Positions 1 through 11,299 of a stretch of 64,000 bases of DNA are shown here, in pieces (position 1 is the stretch's first letter; each line of letters begins with the position of its first letter). Source of the DNA: Yamagishiella unicocca (lineage: Eukaryota > Chlorophyta > Chlorophyceae > Chlamydomonadales > Volvocaceae); NCBI GenBank assembly GCA_003116995.1, contig BDSL01000004.1, forward strand, positions 434,001 to 498,000, in the 5' to 3' direction. A model generated the notes under the pieces. It had not been told where the DNA came from and did no database searches. It saw only the letters and a program-made list of their open reading frames with translations. Position numbers and translations under genes: made by a program.

Positions 1-987
1 ATCGAGCGCGTCATCAAGCAGACCTTCGGGGACCAGGTGGGCCACCAGCGGGGCAGGGCAGGGCAGCCCTTGGCAGGGCCCTAGGTCATGGCTGTAGACA
101 GTTCGTCCCCAGTTTCCGAGTTGCGGGTTTTACGCCGGCAGCAAGGTCGCCTGCCCTACTCCTCCCTATGCGGCGATCGACGCTGCCGGTACGACATTTC
201 CATCGCCCCAACCCAATCCTCCCTGCTCCGTCTCGGAGGGCGCACCTCATGTCTGCCCTCCTCCCACGTTGGCTCGCGGGTTGCGTGCGTCGCCAGAACC
301 CCTCCCCGCACGCTACTGTGCCTTAACTGACCAACACGTGTTCCTGACCAACACACGCGCCCCCACGCTGCCCCTCCCCGCCCCGCCTCCCAGGTCCGCG
401 ACATCCTGCAGCTGGACAAGCAGGAGACCCGGGCCAATGTGGAGCGTGTGGACATGTCGCTCAACATGCTGCGGGGAGCGATCCACAACTTCGGAGGCAG
501 CGTCGAGGTGCTGAGCGTCGAGGACGGCGTGTGCACCATCAGGTGGGGGGGGGCGGGGAACTGCACCATCAGGTGGGGGGGGACGGGGTGGGGGGGCTAC
601 GAGCCTAACCTAGACTAGGGGGGAAGGGGGAGTGAGAAGGGGGTGCTTCGATATACTACCCGTGCTGCATGAGCACAGGGACAGCCAGGCATAGCATACC
701 GGTACATACAATGTAATGTTTCACAACGTGATTTGGTGTTTGGTGGGGTTGTTCAAGGTTCACTTACAAGCCATGTCGGAAGATGGCTCGTGATCATGAC
801 CCGCACCCCACCCAGCAGATCGTGACCCCCACCACCACCGCCACCACCCTATGTTTTGTAACCGGGTCTTCTCGGCCCCCCCCTCTCTTCCTGCAGGTAC
901 AAGGGGCCACCTGCGATCGGCAAGGGTGTCCAGGGCGCCGTGAGGGACACGTTCAGCGACATCCGGGAAGTGAGGATCGTGGAGTGA
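1..987 (+). CDS. NifU-like iron-sulfur scaffold protein, C-terminal part (5' end outside window)
   Basis: Three exons join in phase: 1-36, 394-542 and 897-987 (stop TGA 985-987), with introns ending in pyrimidine-CAG. The first piece (IERVIKQTFGDQ) resembles the end of a NifU C-terminal domain. The rest forms a second, degenerate NifU-like domain without the CxxC cluster-binding pair: VRDILQL, then GGSVEVLSVEDGVCTI, YKGP, IGKGVQ and DIREVRIVE. That two-domain order is known from plastid NFU1-3 proteins, which pass Fe-S clusters to photosystem I and other chloroplast apoproteins. The transit peptide and the catalytic first domain lie upstream of the window, so plastid location and exact paralogue are inference. 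A TGTAA motif at 1764-1768 could end the transcript, giving a long 3' UTR. The exon-2 donor lies in a 30-bp tandem duplication described separately. Confidence 0.65.
532..581 (+). repeat. 30-bp tandem duplication of a splice donor
   Basis: The 20 bases covering the end of NFU-like exon 2 and its donor (532-551) recur at 562-581. The second GT donor lies 30 nt after the first. Using it would add ten codons without a stop and keep the frame into exon 3. Confidence 0.7.
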
Positions 988-3900
988 GGCAGCAGCGCGA
1001 AGTCGCCGACCGGCGCCGCCTGGAGCCCAGGCACCGCGAGGGGTTGTTGTCTGCGTCCTTGAGGGGGAACGGGTCGTGGAGGATGGCACGTGGGAGGTGG
1101 TGCGTCAGGGCGGGGCGACCGCGTGAAAGATGGTAGTCGCTGAGTGAACATGGTGGTAGTTACTGAGACCGCAGGCGCTGGGACAGGCTTTCCCCGGGGA
1201 GTCCCCGGGGGGGGCAAGGGGATGGGGATGGCGTGATTTCCGGAGTGTCAAGGGAGGGCTATCGCGATTGCATGGGGATGCTGACCGGGTCGAGTGCAAG
1301 TCGAGCGCGGGATGCGAGACGAGGCGAGGTCGTTTGTCGATGTGAGGTGCAGGAGTGTGTGCATGAAGGAGGCCTGGTTGTAGGTGGCAGGGGTGGCACG
1401 TCCGGTAGCGGCGGCAGTGGGCGGCGAGGCGGAGGCGAGGGCCATCGAGGGGAAGGCTGCTGCTGTGTCTTGAAGGTAAAACGCGCAAAAGCGAAGGCTG
1501 ACTTGGCTTACGAGTCGCACCCAGGCCGCTATCAGGTTTGTGGCGGATGCGCACTTCGACGCAGCTGCCACAGGAAACTCTTACCAAAGTGAACTCATCA
1601 CCAATCTGACCGTAGTGGCTGCTGCCTTTGTTAAAGTGCGCTGCAGTCTGGCGGGCTCTCGTCGGAAGGAGCCGGCGGGGTCATGAAACTCGTCATCGCC
1701 CAAGCTGGAGGAACACGCATGCGTTGTGTCCGTTGTGCAGTCATCTGGCGCGACAATTACCCATGTAATGTGGAGCGGGCTCCGGCGGGACGGCTAGTGG
1801 AAGGGGGCGGTGGTGGTGACAGGGTTGTGCGCGTGGCAGGGAGGCCCGGTGGGCAGTCGCGGCTAGGCAGGCAGGCAAAGATGCACCTGGAGGGCGGAGT
1901 AACTACATTCGCGCGTGTACCAAGAACAGTTTCGCAGCGCCTGCCGTCTTGCCAGCAGGAGTCTATATGGATGCATGGCAAAGCGATTCCGAGCAGCTGT
2001 ACTTCGTTTGGATGTTGTGGCGGAAGGTAACAAGCATACGCGCCTCTCCGATGACGGCCTGGAAGGGCAGGGTCTGAAGGAGCGCAATTATGCCCTGGTC
2101 ACAACGAACTGTCCAGCGCAGCGCCTACACATTGATACTGTTCATATTTCTTGGGAGGCACCCCGAGTAGGCGAGTTAGGCCAGTCGCCAGTGCTCGCCC
2201 TAACCATGAAATGCGCTCCGGCCCAGACATGTCAGCTACTGTGATGCCAAATGCATGCAGCTACTTTATGAATAACGCTTGATGATTCCATGGACAAAGG
2301 TTCAGCGAGCATTTCGGTGACAGAGAAATCCAGGAATGCAAAAAAATGTGATTTACGTGATGAGAGGAGGTATGGTGACACCGTCGTCGTCCGGCTTACC
2401 TTCCGGAAGCCGGCATCATCCATCCGCACTCCTACACGGAAAGTGGATTCTAGGGACAGCGGCGTGTCCTTACCTGACGGTTCGTCAGGGTTCGTCTTCC
2501 CCCGTTCCTCGTCCTCAAGAAATGTAAAATCCTCACATTACGCATCTAATTACGGTATTAACACCGTGGAGCATCAATGCGCCAAAAGTATGTTGAAGGG
2601 ATGAGCCGACCGTGGCCGACGACAGCAATGGCAGGCAATGACAAGCGACGGTTACGATTCCGGGTCATCATGTTTTTCACGAAACCTTCTGGGAAGACAG
2701 GATCCCGCCTCGCCGTACTTTTCGATTCACGTCTCTGCAAGCCCTCCCATATCCGGCTATACGGAGCCACGGTGCGAGTTCCTTGCGTGAGCCTTTAGTC
2801 CGACACTTGCACTTGTCCCCGTGTGTTCTGTGTTGAACCGCACTTCTCCCTTGCACAATGTCATCGGTGAGGAATCACGAGGACATAGTGAACACCGCAA
2901 CCATCTGCTTGGCCTTCTGCGCCATTGCCAAACTAATGAGTGTAGCAGGCGTAGCACGGCGTGGCAGACGCACTCTGCCGTGCACGTTCTGTACGGCAAC
3001 ATCTTGTCGCTTGACGGGCTAGCGCTGGTCCAATAACGCACGTGGCAATTACGATGCCTCACGTCTGTTACTGGATTCGAAAGACGTTTGCATTTTTAAT
3101 CCCAGGAAGACCAGGGAAGACTTTTTTACGATGCGGTGGCTTACGCACGTAATGCTTCAACATGTGGCCCCCGGAAGAGGACGGGGCCTGTCGGGCCTGA
3201 TCAGGTCGGCCGAGCCCCTCAACCAAAAGCCATGCAGCGAATAGCCAACAATGCAGCACGACTCCATTCCAGAAGAACGCACGGCCCTCCAACAGAGGCC
3301 TTCCCTCATTCCTACACCCGGCTAGCGGGCGAGGATCGCGCCAGCTGTAGGTGCAGGCAGGCATAAGAGACGATGGCTCAATAACACAAGTAGTCGGTAA
3401 CTACAGTCCGTGCCGATCTGTCAGTGACCCGAAGGGTTCATGCCACGATAACAGCTGGCCCCGAAACGCAAAACTAATATGTCAGGTCGTTGCACCTTGT
3501 GGGCACTAGAAGGTACAGAGTACTGGGAGCAGGACGATGGGGGAAATAAGGTGGCCGCACAGCGTCAGTAACGCAGGAACCATGCCATTTGATGGGGGCG
3601 ACGGCGAGCTAGTCCCGAGGGCCCGAGCGCAGAAAAGTCGGCTGGTAAATCATGACAGGTGCCCGCTCCTTCAGGCTGACTTTTGCCGTTCGCCATGAAG
3701 TGCAACGTGCACAGTCGAGATCTGATAATGCCAAAAAGCTCAAGTACAAACACCAACAGGACCCTTCAGGTGACACCCATCTCTTTTCGCCCGGCATCGC
3801 CCCCACCCGCCGTATCAAGTCTCTTTCATGCCTCCCCACGCATGGCGTGCACGACAGCAGGTCGCTTGTCCAGTCCTCCAGTATCCACCTTCAAGCGAAT

Positions 3901-4689
3901 CGGTTCCGTAGAAAAAAGAAGGCTAGAAACCGGCCAACGACATTCCATTTTGCCCCTAAACGCACCCCACACGCGGACCTGAAAGTGGTCGGTGCGACGG
4001 GCAGGGCGGTTGAAATATACACACATTTTCGGCACCCCCCAAGAATGGTACGGCGACTTCGGAGCCGGGAAACACTGGCCCAATTGCATCGGGCAATATG
4101 TGGCCAGAGAGACCGCCAAGCCGAAACACCGCACAGAGAACTTCCGACATGACACAATGCAGCAATAACATGCACATATGCGATTCCCACGCTCCCTTCT
4201 CGCTAGGGAACCGTGCAATGACCGTACGCTGGACGGCATATCTTAACGCAAAGCCGACTGTTCGGCACCCAACCCAGAAGGTCACGACCACTATGGTCCG
4301 CGCGCATGGTCAAAGACTCTGTGTTGAGCCCGACGACAGAAGTCCTGCCATCCAGGTTTGAGCACCAGCAACAGGTTTCATTCCGTCAGAGAGGGCCGCC
4401 GCCACATGATGATAGGGCCGCCCCGCGAGTCCAGCAGGGAGCCGACGGATGAAACTGATCCCGTGTTTGCACCTTCGTAATAATGCTTATCGTCATATTG
4501 TTCGCCAGGATCGCGCGCAGGACAGAAATTCCACACCAGGGTTGGGCAGCGAAAGCCTCTGGTGGCGTAGCTTCCCCCGGAGAAGAAAGCTGTTAGGGTA
4601 AAATAAGCGGTATGCCCCTACTACAGGAACCGGAATCCATTATTTCAGGTTACTTCCCTTAGTTATTGGCCTCTCCGTGGGAGGACGTA
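988..4689. other. 3' region of the NFU-like gene and a long stretch without recognisable genes
   Basis: 988 to about 1770 is probably 3' untranslated sequence (TGTAA at 1764). Beyond it only short overlapping reading frames on both strands are seen, none with a codon pattern, splice-site logic or protein motif worth calling. Base composition is more balanced than in the exons. No transposase, tRNA or long repeat was recognised. Confidence 0.5.
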
Positions 4690-6501
4690 TCATTGAGTGA
4701 AGGTCTGGCGGCGGCTGCCGCCACGGTCAGATATCGGCGGCAAGGCGGCCGCCATGGCAGCTCGGGGCGAGTTTAAACCCGATGGAGCGGCGCCATAAAC
4801 ACGATCTGGGGGAAGACGTTGGATGAGGGTGAGCAGAGGACCGGAGTTTCGCTGGTTGGGTGACTGGTTTGGGGTGGCCAGCATACACAGACATTGGTTA
4901 AGCCCACGAAAGGCTATGACCTGGCGGAGACGTGGCATGCGGAGGCGTGTGACGCGGGCCAGCATGAGCCTAGCGTTTAAAACACACACGCGCGGCACGG
5001 TATGCGAGTGGGTGATGAGCCACCCATTGCAGTGCGCGCGTGCCCATTCCACCATCCGAAACTCGATTCACCGTCCCCCACCTCCCCGCCGCAATACATG
5101 GGACAAGTGTGGACCCGCGGGTCTCAACCAGCACTCACCAATGCCCTTGATCGCGGTGCCTCCGCCACTGTTGTTGCCCCTGCCGATGGCCGCCGTGGCG
5201 TCGCAGCCGTCAGCCGCCACAAAGCTGCGCCCCCGCTGACGCGGCACGTCGTTGTGTGTCTGTCCCGACAGCAAGCCACCGTAACTGCTGCCAAGGGCCT
5301 GTAGACTGGACGCCCTCAGCTGCACCGCGTCAGTGTCCACGTCAGCACCAAAGTCATCGTCGCCAGTCTCGTCGCTGAGCTCTCCGTCCACCTGATAGCT
5401 GCTGGCGGCGCCTCCTAGGTCCCTGCCCAGCTTCCCACAATCCGGGTGGCGGTTCACGAGCTGGCCGCGCCGCGGCGCCGACTCGGACGCGCTCCCAACG
5501 CCTCGTGCCCCTGGGGAAGCCGCCGCCGGCTCCGGCTCTGCGCCGTCATACATCGACGCCGCGCTAGCCGCTGACGACCGCAGCAGGTCCACGGGCCGCC
5601 GCGCGCGACGTGCACTCGGTGGCGAATTATCGTGCGCGTCGTACAGCAGCGGCGACGGCAGCGGGTCCGCTGGGGCCCCCGTCGTCGCTCCTGCTGCCTC
5701 GGATGATTGCACCCAGGCGTTCGGAAAGAAGGAGGCGTTGCCGCACGACGGGCTGGTGATGATGCTGTTGACGCCGCTGTTGCACCTGCTGATCCCCGCT
5801 GCTCCGCCGCCGGCCGCTGCGCCGTCTTCGCCAGCGGCAGCTGCGGCTTCACTCGCTGCATCGAACGAGGCCTGGCTGGCTCGCAGGAGGGGGGGCAGTA
5901 GCCGGCGGACGGCTGGCTTGGACGGATCCAGGAACGCGGATGAGGATTTGACGTCGAGCCCCGCCGCCGCAGCCACTGCGTTTGGGTCGAACACCACGAC
6001 GGACACGTCACTGACAGAAAGGGCTGGGGAGGCTGGCACGCCCGCGGGGTCCGAGGTTGCGGACAGCAGCGTTGGACCGGGGGCTGCGGCGACGCCGGTG
6101 GTGATGCCCTGTCTCCCGATGTTACGACGGCCAGAACCCACACGCTGCGTTGCTGCGCCCGCGGGCGGCCGGGGCACCACGGGCGATGGCGGCGAGAGGC
6201 GGGCCTGGGGTGAGGGAGCCGCCGCTGGAGACGACGGTGCGCGCGGCTCCGCGTCAACTGGCGACGCCACGGACTCAGATGCGGGAGGGTCGTACGGCTC
6301 AATGACAAGCGGGACGAAGGTGGCCATTTCCTCGCCTGGGAGACCGATGGAGGACAAGCAGTCGTTGTACGGTGAGCGGGGCATGGACAGCTCTCTAGTG
6401 ATCGCGCTGCTGGGCGATGTGTCGCTGCCGGCAGGTGCATCCCCTCCAAGCCCGATGCGAGCGTCGGCGTAGGACCCAGCCGAGATGCTCGGAATGCGCG
6501 C
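4690..6501 (-). CDS. Unrecognised Ser/Pro/Ala-rich protein, 3' part of gene
   Basis: Two exons join in phase on the minus strand: 6501-5139 (454 codons plus one base, acceptor CCAG at its upstream edge, donor GTGAGT) and 4805-4690 (acceptor CCCAG, stop at 4690-4692). The first exon opens directly from an acceptor, so earlier exons exist upstream and the N-terminus is missing. The product is largely low complexity (Pro, Ala, Ser, Gly) with an acidic segment (DETGDDDFGADVD) and a few ordered-looking stretches such as VSVVVFDPNAV and SKPAVRRLLPPLL. No domain, signal peptide or membrane span was recognised. Other frames across the same DNA also stay open because of the composition; this frame is preferred because both splice junctions agree in phase. 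It could be the 3' end of the similarly composed gene at 11300-14113, with a repeat-filled intron between, but no linking exon was found. Confidence 0.6.
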
Positions 6502-7351
6502 CTGGAGGTGACACGATAACAGACAAGCATTAAGCTGGGCAGCGCAAATTAGTCGGCGGTAGGGAAGAACATGGGTCCAAGTAACCAGGCTGTACTGCGT
6601 TATTTGCCGCGCAGCTCACCAAGCAGGGGAGCCCAATACTCGACGGCCGGTTTCGGGAGCCTCCCGGGCGACTATGAGGACGGGCAGGGTCTAATATGCC
6701 TGGCCAAGGGCTCGGGGGAGGCCCTTCCAAGAAGCCATCCATACTTCAACGCGAACCCTGACGGCGAGGATAAAGTAAGTCTGCATAAGTAAATTCGAAG
6801 TACACGTGACGTCGGCGCCATTCTTCCAATTTGTTTACGAGTAAGGCATTGTCGACGTGCAATGCTGGTACCATTCCCACGCACTCAGAGCCAGTTACTC
6901 ACCCTTCAACACTTTCACTTAGTACATGCCAGTTCCTAAGACTGCTGCTGGTTCTCAGCAATTATTGAGGAACCTACGAAAAAGGAATGACTGAGCCGAG
7001 TTCCGTGTCGGCATCCGTAACTTGCCATATACCGGTAAGAAGCAGACTAGGTTTAGCTCCCTATTGTTGTCCACTGCGGCCTGGCTCAAACTGCGGCGTA
7101 AGTCATGTGTGTCGAACTCGACCCTCGTCGTCGAGTCGGTTTGGTGGCGTGAGAGTATGGGATCGTCAAAGACACAAGGAGCATAGAATGATGGGGTCTG
7201 AACTTTTTGGTAGTAACGATACGAGGTACGGGCTCAGCAATCAATGCAATACGGTGTAGTACGGAACTGACGCGCCCAATTCATAGCAGAGACACAGGTT
7301 AGGAGTTTTAAAATGGTAATACTCAAATGTAACGTCTAACTAAGTAACACG

Positions 7352-9360
7352 TCACAGTGTCCTCAAGTCCAGGCGAATCCAGGACAAGACGAGGGGCCCC
7401 TGCTCGTAGCCACACCATATGAGAATCGGCGCTGAACCCAGCAGACGCCCCGAAGGGCGTTTATTTATATTATGTTACTGAATCCGCAATTCCATGCAAA
7501 TCCAGGACAAGACAGACGTCCCGAAGGGTACAGGAAAGGCACAAAGACGCCACCCTGCCCAAACAGCAGCCACGACGCGACAGTCACAGCCAACTGACTT
7601 CCCGAAACGCACAACCCTCACGAGACAGCAGGGAAGGGTGACAACCCAAAGCCCGTGAACAGCGGCCCAACGGGCCCCCCGGCCCCCGACGGAGGGACCA
7701 AAAGGAGAGAAGGAGAGTCGGCAGTAGCAAAAGGAGAGTCGGCAAGTGGCAGGGGAAGAATCCTGAACGGCCATAACTCACACGGACGTCCCAACCGTCG
7801 TGCCTACCAGCGAACGAGAAAATCAGCAATAAAGGGCACAAATAATGCGCAATGTGACGTAGGATTGTGTTCGTTTTGCTACCAATAATTGAACCTGTGG
7901 AAACCTGCCTGTATTTTTAACGTGCACAATCGTCGGGCCGCTGTGCGGCCTCTGAGCAAATTGCCAACATAGAGTTTCTAGCCTATTTTTGTTGTCGTTC
8001 CTTAGTCGCAGGCGTTTTTGATTAATTCATCTAGCTTCAGTGTGAAAGTGCCGCGCCAGTCGAACTATACCTTTTACTTGGCTGTACACCTTTACGACCC
8101 GCATATCGAGGAGAAAGCATCCAATGGGATATCTGGATATCTCGTTGTTACCATTACAAATGTATGGTTGTTGCGCTCATAGGACTGCATGGAAAGCGTG
8201 GCACCGCTTAGTCCGCTTTAGGAGGGAACTGCGCTTTCCGTCGATGCATGCACGCATCCCACCCTTCGTTTATCATAGCTCGTAAAATAAGCACGTATAC
8301 TCCTGTACAATCGTTGCGGCCGAAACTGAACTGTTCTCGCAAACAGCAGTGCGGGTCCATACAGTGCGGGTCGTACAAGACATAACCCTAACAAGCTTTC
8401 CCTGGGTCCCTGAAACGGCGATCAACTTTTGTTTATTGTAGTAATAATGATGTTACAACGTCTCTAATGCCGGGAACTCCTGTGCGATTGAAGAAATTAA
8501 TTACGACATCGGGCGAGCCCAGGACAAGAAGTGGGGCACATGCCGATCCTCACCGTAACAAAAGCCAGCACAAGCAGCCAGTAAACGCCCCCAAAGGCAC
8601 AGGGAAAACAGGCAAAGACTGTCCAAGACGGCGGGGCGCCGACAGAAATGAACAATCCATGCACCCCAAGACACTATAAACGGCGGGACTAGGCAGCCCG
8701 GACCGACGGGCTGGGGACAGAATCTCCCAGCTCTTGTCCAGCCCTGGGACATGCCAACCCAGTCAGGGCAGCAGGAGGGCGTACAGCAGCGTCCACCGTG
8801 GGAGGCATCCGAGTGCTAGCAGGCTGGTGGTGCACCGGCTTGCGATGCGCACGGCCACCAACCAGTTCACAGGCAAATCCAGGAGCATGTGCTGCAAGGA
8901 TGCCGCCACTGCGCCATGACGGCCCTCGTCCATGCGTCCGCAAAAGCTGGCATGCTAGGAACTCCTAGCATGCGTGGGCTCCTAGCATGCGTCGGCTCCT
9001 AGCATGCCAGCTAGCAGCCGACGGCGCCAGGGAGACAGCGACCAGAGGGCGCCAGTCAGCAACCCGGGCCACCGCGCCCACGCACGCCAGGAGACCGCGT
9101 TACCCCGTACGAATGGGGTACATTCCGGTGTCTCACCATGAGAGATCCGGGGCCGAACAGGGCTGAACCCAGAAGACGGCCCCCAGAAGCTGCTCCGAAG
9201 GGCGCACAGGAAAACCTTGAAAGGCACAAAGACGCCGGGCAAACTTAGGGCAAGAAGGGGGGGGCGCATACCGAGACCTCATCGTACGTGAATCCAGCCA
9301 GCGCTCGCAGCCAGCAGACGCCCTAAAAGGCACAGAGGGAACAGGACACCCCGCATCGCC
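7352..9360 (+). repeat. Dispersed repeat family, cluster of at least three partial copies
   Basis: Units at about 7352-7640, 8511-8690 and 9150-9350 share a block order: a head close to CAGTGTCCTCAAG, then CCAGGACAAGA, a GGGGC-rich stretch, AGCAGACGCCC, AAAGGCACAGGGAAAACAGG and, in some, AAGACGGCGG followed by CACCCCAAG. All units read in the same direction. The same blocks recur at 15298-15400, 16084-16130 and 18055-18280. No coding capacity was seen, so a non-autonomous element (SINE- or MITE-like) is the best guess; termini and target-site duplications were not resolved. Confidence 0.6.
8950..9006. repeat. Palindromic GCATGCTAGGA cluster
   Basis: GCATGCTAGGA at 8950-8960 pairs with TCCTAGCATGC ending at 8973, with a two-base spacer. 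The right arm, CTCCTAGCATGC, then recurs twice more up to 9006. It lies between two units of the dispersed repeat family. Confidence 0.7.
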
Positions 9361-11299
9361 TCTTTGTATTGCCTTGCCCTTGCTTGGACGTTCCGATCTC
9401 CAGTGCGCAGTGGCTGGCCAAGCACCGAGGCCCCAAGAGCTGTCACTCGGCTGCTGCTGTATCGCAGCGGCATTTGACTCGTGTGGTTACATCATGAGGA
9501 GAGCGTTCAATACCTGCAAACAACAGGCTATCCGTTGGGACATTGGCAGACCCAGGTCCTGCAAAGTTCAACACGCGACCCACCAAGATGCAGGACGCGC
9601 TCGACAACGAACGGCTTGGCACAGAGGCACCGTGTACTCACACGTCCAAACACGAATATGGGCCTCTCTTCTTGTCCCGGGTTCGGCTGGCTTGCGTACA
9701 TTGTAAAATCCACCGACACTTGTTCCGACCCTTTCCGACAAGCATGGTAACATCCACCGACTGTGACGAATAGCGCCGTTAAAAAGCATACCCGTGAAAT
9801 AACGGATTCATGGAAAACGAAGGGCAGCATGGTTTCATAGATATCTGGGAATGACGGGTAATGCATGTGTGGGAATCAATTGACACGTGACGCAGCTTGA
9901 AGTACGCAACACCCCCACAACAATCCCTTCAGCCGCCATTCAGCTGTTGCAACAGACACCCGTATGCGCCGTTTTGAAGCCCTCCCTTACTGCACGCGGG
10001 ACTCCATACAGCTCGAGCAATGCGAGGCGATTTTGCCACGTGGTCGAATTCAGCTGCCCCCTGGCAGCTTGGATGCAACGGAGTCTGCACGATATGCCCG
10101 CTATGCACCAGCAGTGTAGAAGGACGCCTGGCGCACTGACCGACAAACAACGGTCCAGCACGTCGTGTAAACACAGAAGGGTCGCCGTCGGCGACCACTG
10201 ATTCGCTACCGGTATTCTGCCCCCGGATCTTCGCCGGCGGTCTTCGGTACCCACAATGATTCATAAAGCTACATATACGAGTCAATCTGTAAAATTACCA
10301 AGCAAAATGAGCTTTAATGTCACTCAGGACTCGGGCTCAAGCGTTTTGGCGCGATCTGGCGTGATCCAGACAACGCCAACAGTGCTGCGCCCCCTCGATT
10401 GAATGACAGTCCTCGCCGATCAAAAACTCGTCTAAAACCAGTATTGCGCGTACAAGCAGATTGTAGACGCATTAAAATGTTAAGCTGCGGTATACACGCT
10501 AAGCTGCCTTGCTGGGTTTGCCCAATAACTTTTTGAGGAGTATGTCAGGTCTTGGATAGATTGTGACTGTGTGATGCTCGCGGCCGAAGCCATGTGAGCT
10601 GGATAGGATAGGTGTCCGTATAAAACGGCAGTGCTCGTGTGGACATTATGACTAATCTGGACACGTACTAATACTACCTGCACCACCTGCCACCCCTTGG
10701 TCGCGTCATGGCTAACACATGGGCGAATGATGCGGGGCCGGCTGCGCAGGGAGTGTACAGAGGATGGGACGGTACGACGTTAGTCAGCCTGACGCAGATG
10801 CAAGGAGTATGATTGGAAGTAGCACACAACCAACACAGGGTAAACAGGCCCTGGAGTACAGCGCTGGCTGCACTGGCTGCAAACCACTGTGTGCTGACTG
10901 GTCCAAACGATTGGCCAACAGGTACATAAAGCGACACTGCCGCAAGGCTAGAGAGCTTAGGCGCGGCAGCCGTACGGCAGCGGGTCAACATCGGCGCGGC
11001 GGCAGTACGGCAGCGGGTCGACGTAGCCGCGGCGACAATACGGCTGCAGGTCAACTCAATGATGCTTTCGTTGGCGCGCATGATGCATACGTTGCCGTGC
11101 CTTCTTCGGCCCCAAGAAACTCGGCACCGAAACAACCGACCAGCTGCACCTGCTTGCCCTGGGCCATAGCCCGCGGTCTCCGGTCTCCGGTACCTTGGAC
11201 TGGGCCTCACCGACGCCCCCTCCAGTACACGCCTGCCCAATCACCCGCGCCCGTGCACCCCCCGCTCCAACCTCGAGGCCCCCGGCTCCATTAACCCAC

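Larger units (their letters stand above)
6502..11299. other. Repeat-rich region without recognised exons
   Basis: Contains copies of a dispersed repeat (7352-9360), a palindrome cluster at 8950-9006, and moderately AT-rich spacer. Because unresolved minus-strand genes lie on both sides, some or all of it may be intron. A minus-strand frame at 11240-10674 could follow the last exon found at 11300 in phase, but it ends in a degenerate repeat and was not accepted. Confidence 0.45.

Noticed and set aside
2000..4600. Numerous frames of 60-170 codons between the NFU-like gene and 4690
   Set aside because: They overlap on both strands, lack ordered protein segments and plausible splicing, and are expected by chance in GC-rich DNA.
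10674..11240. Minus-strand frame as the last exon of the 11300-14113 gene
   Set aside because: A GCAG acceptor would fit in phase, but the sequence is mostly a translated degenerate repeat (TRCRTAAAP), so the exon was not added.
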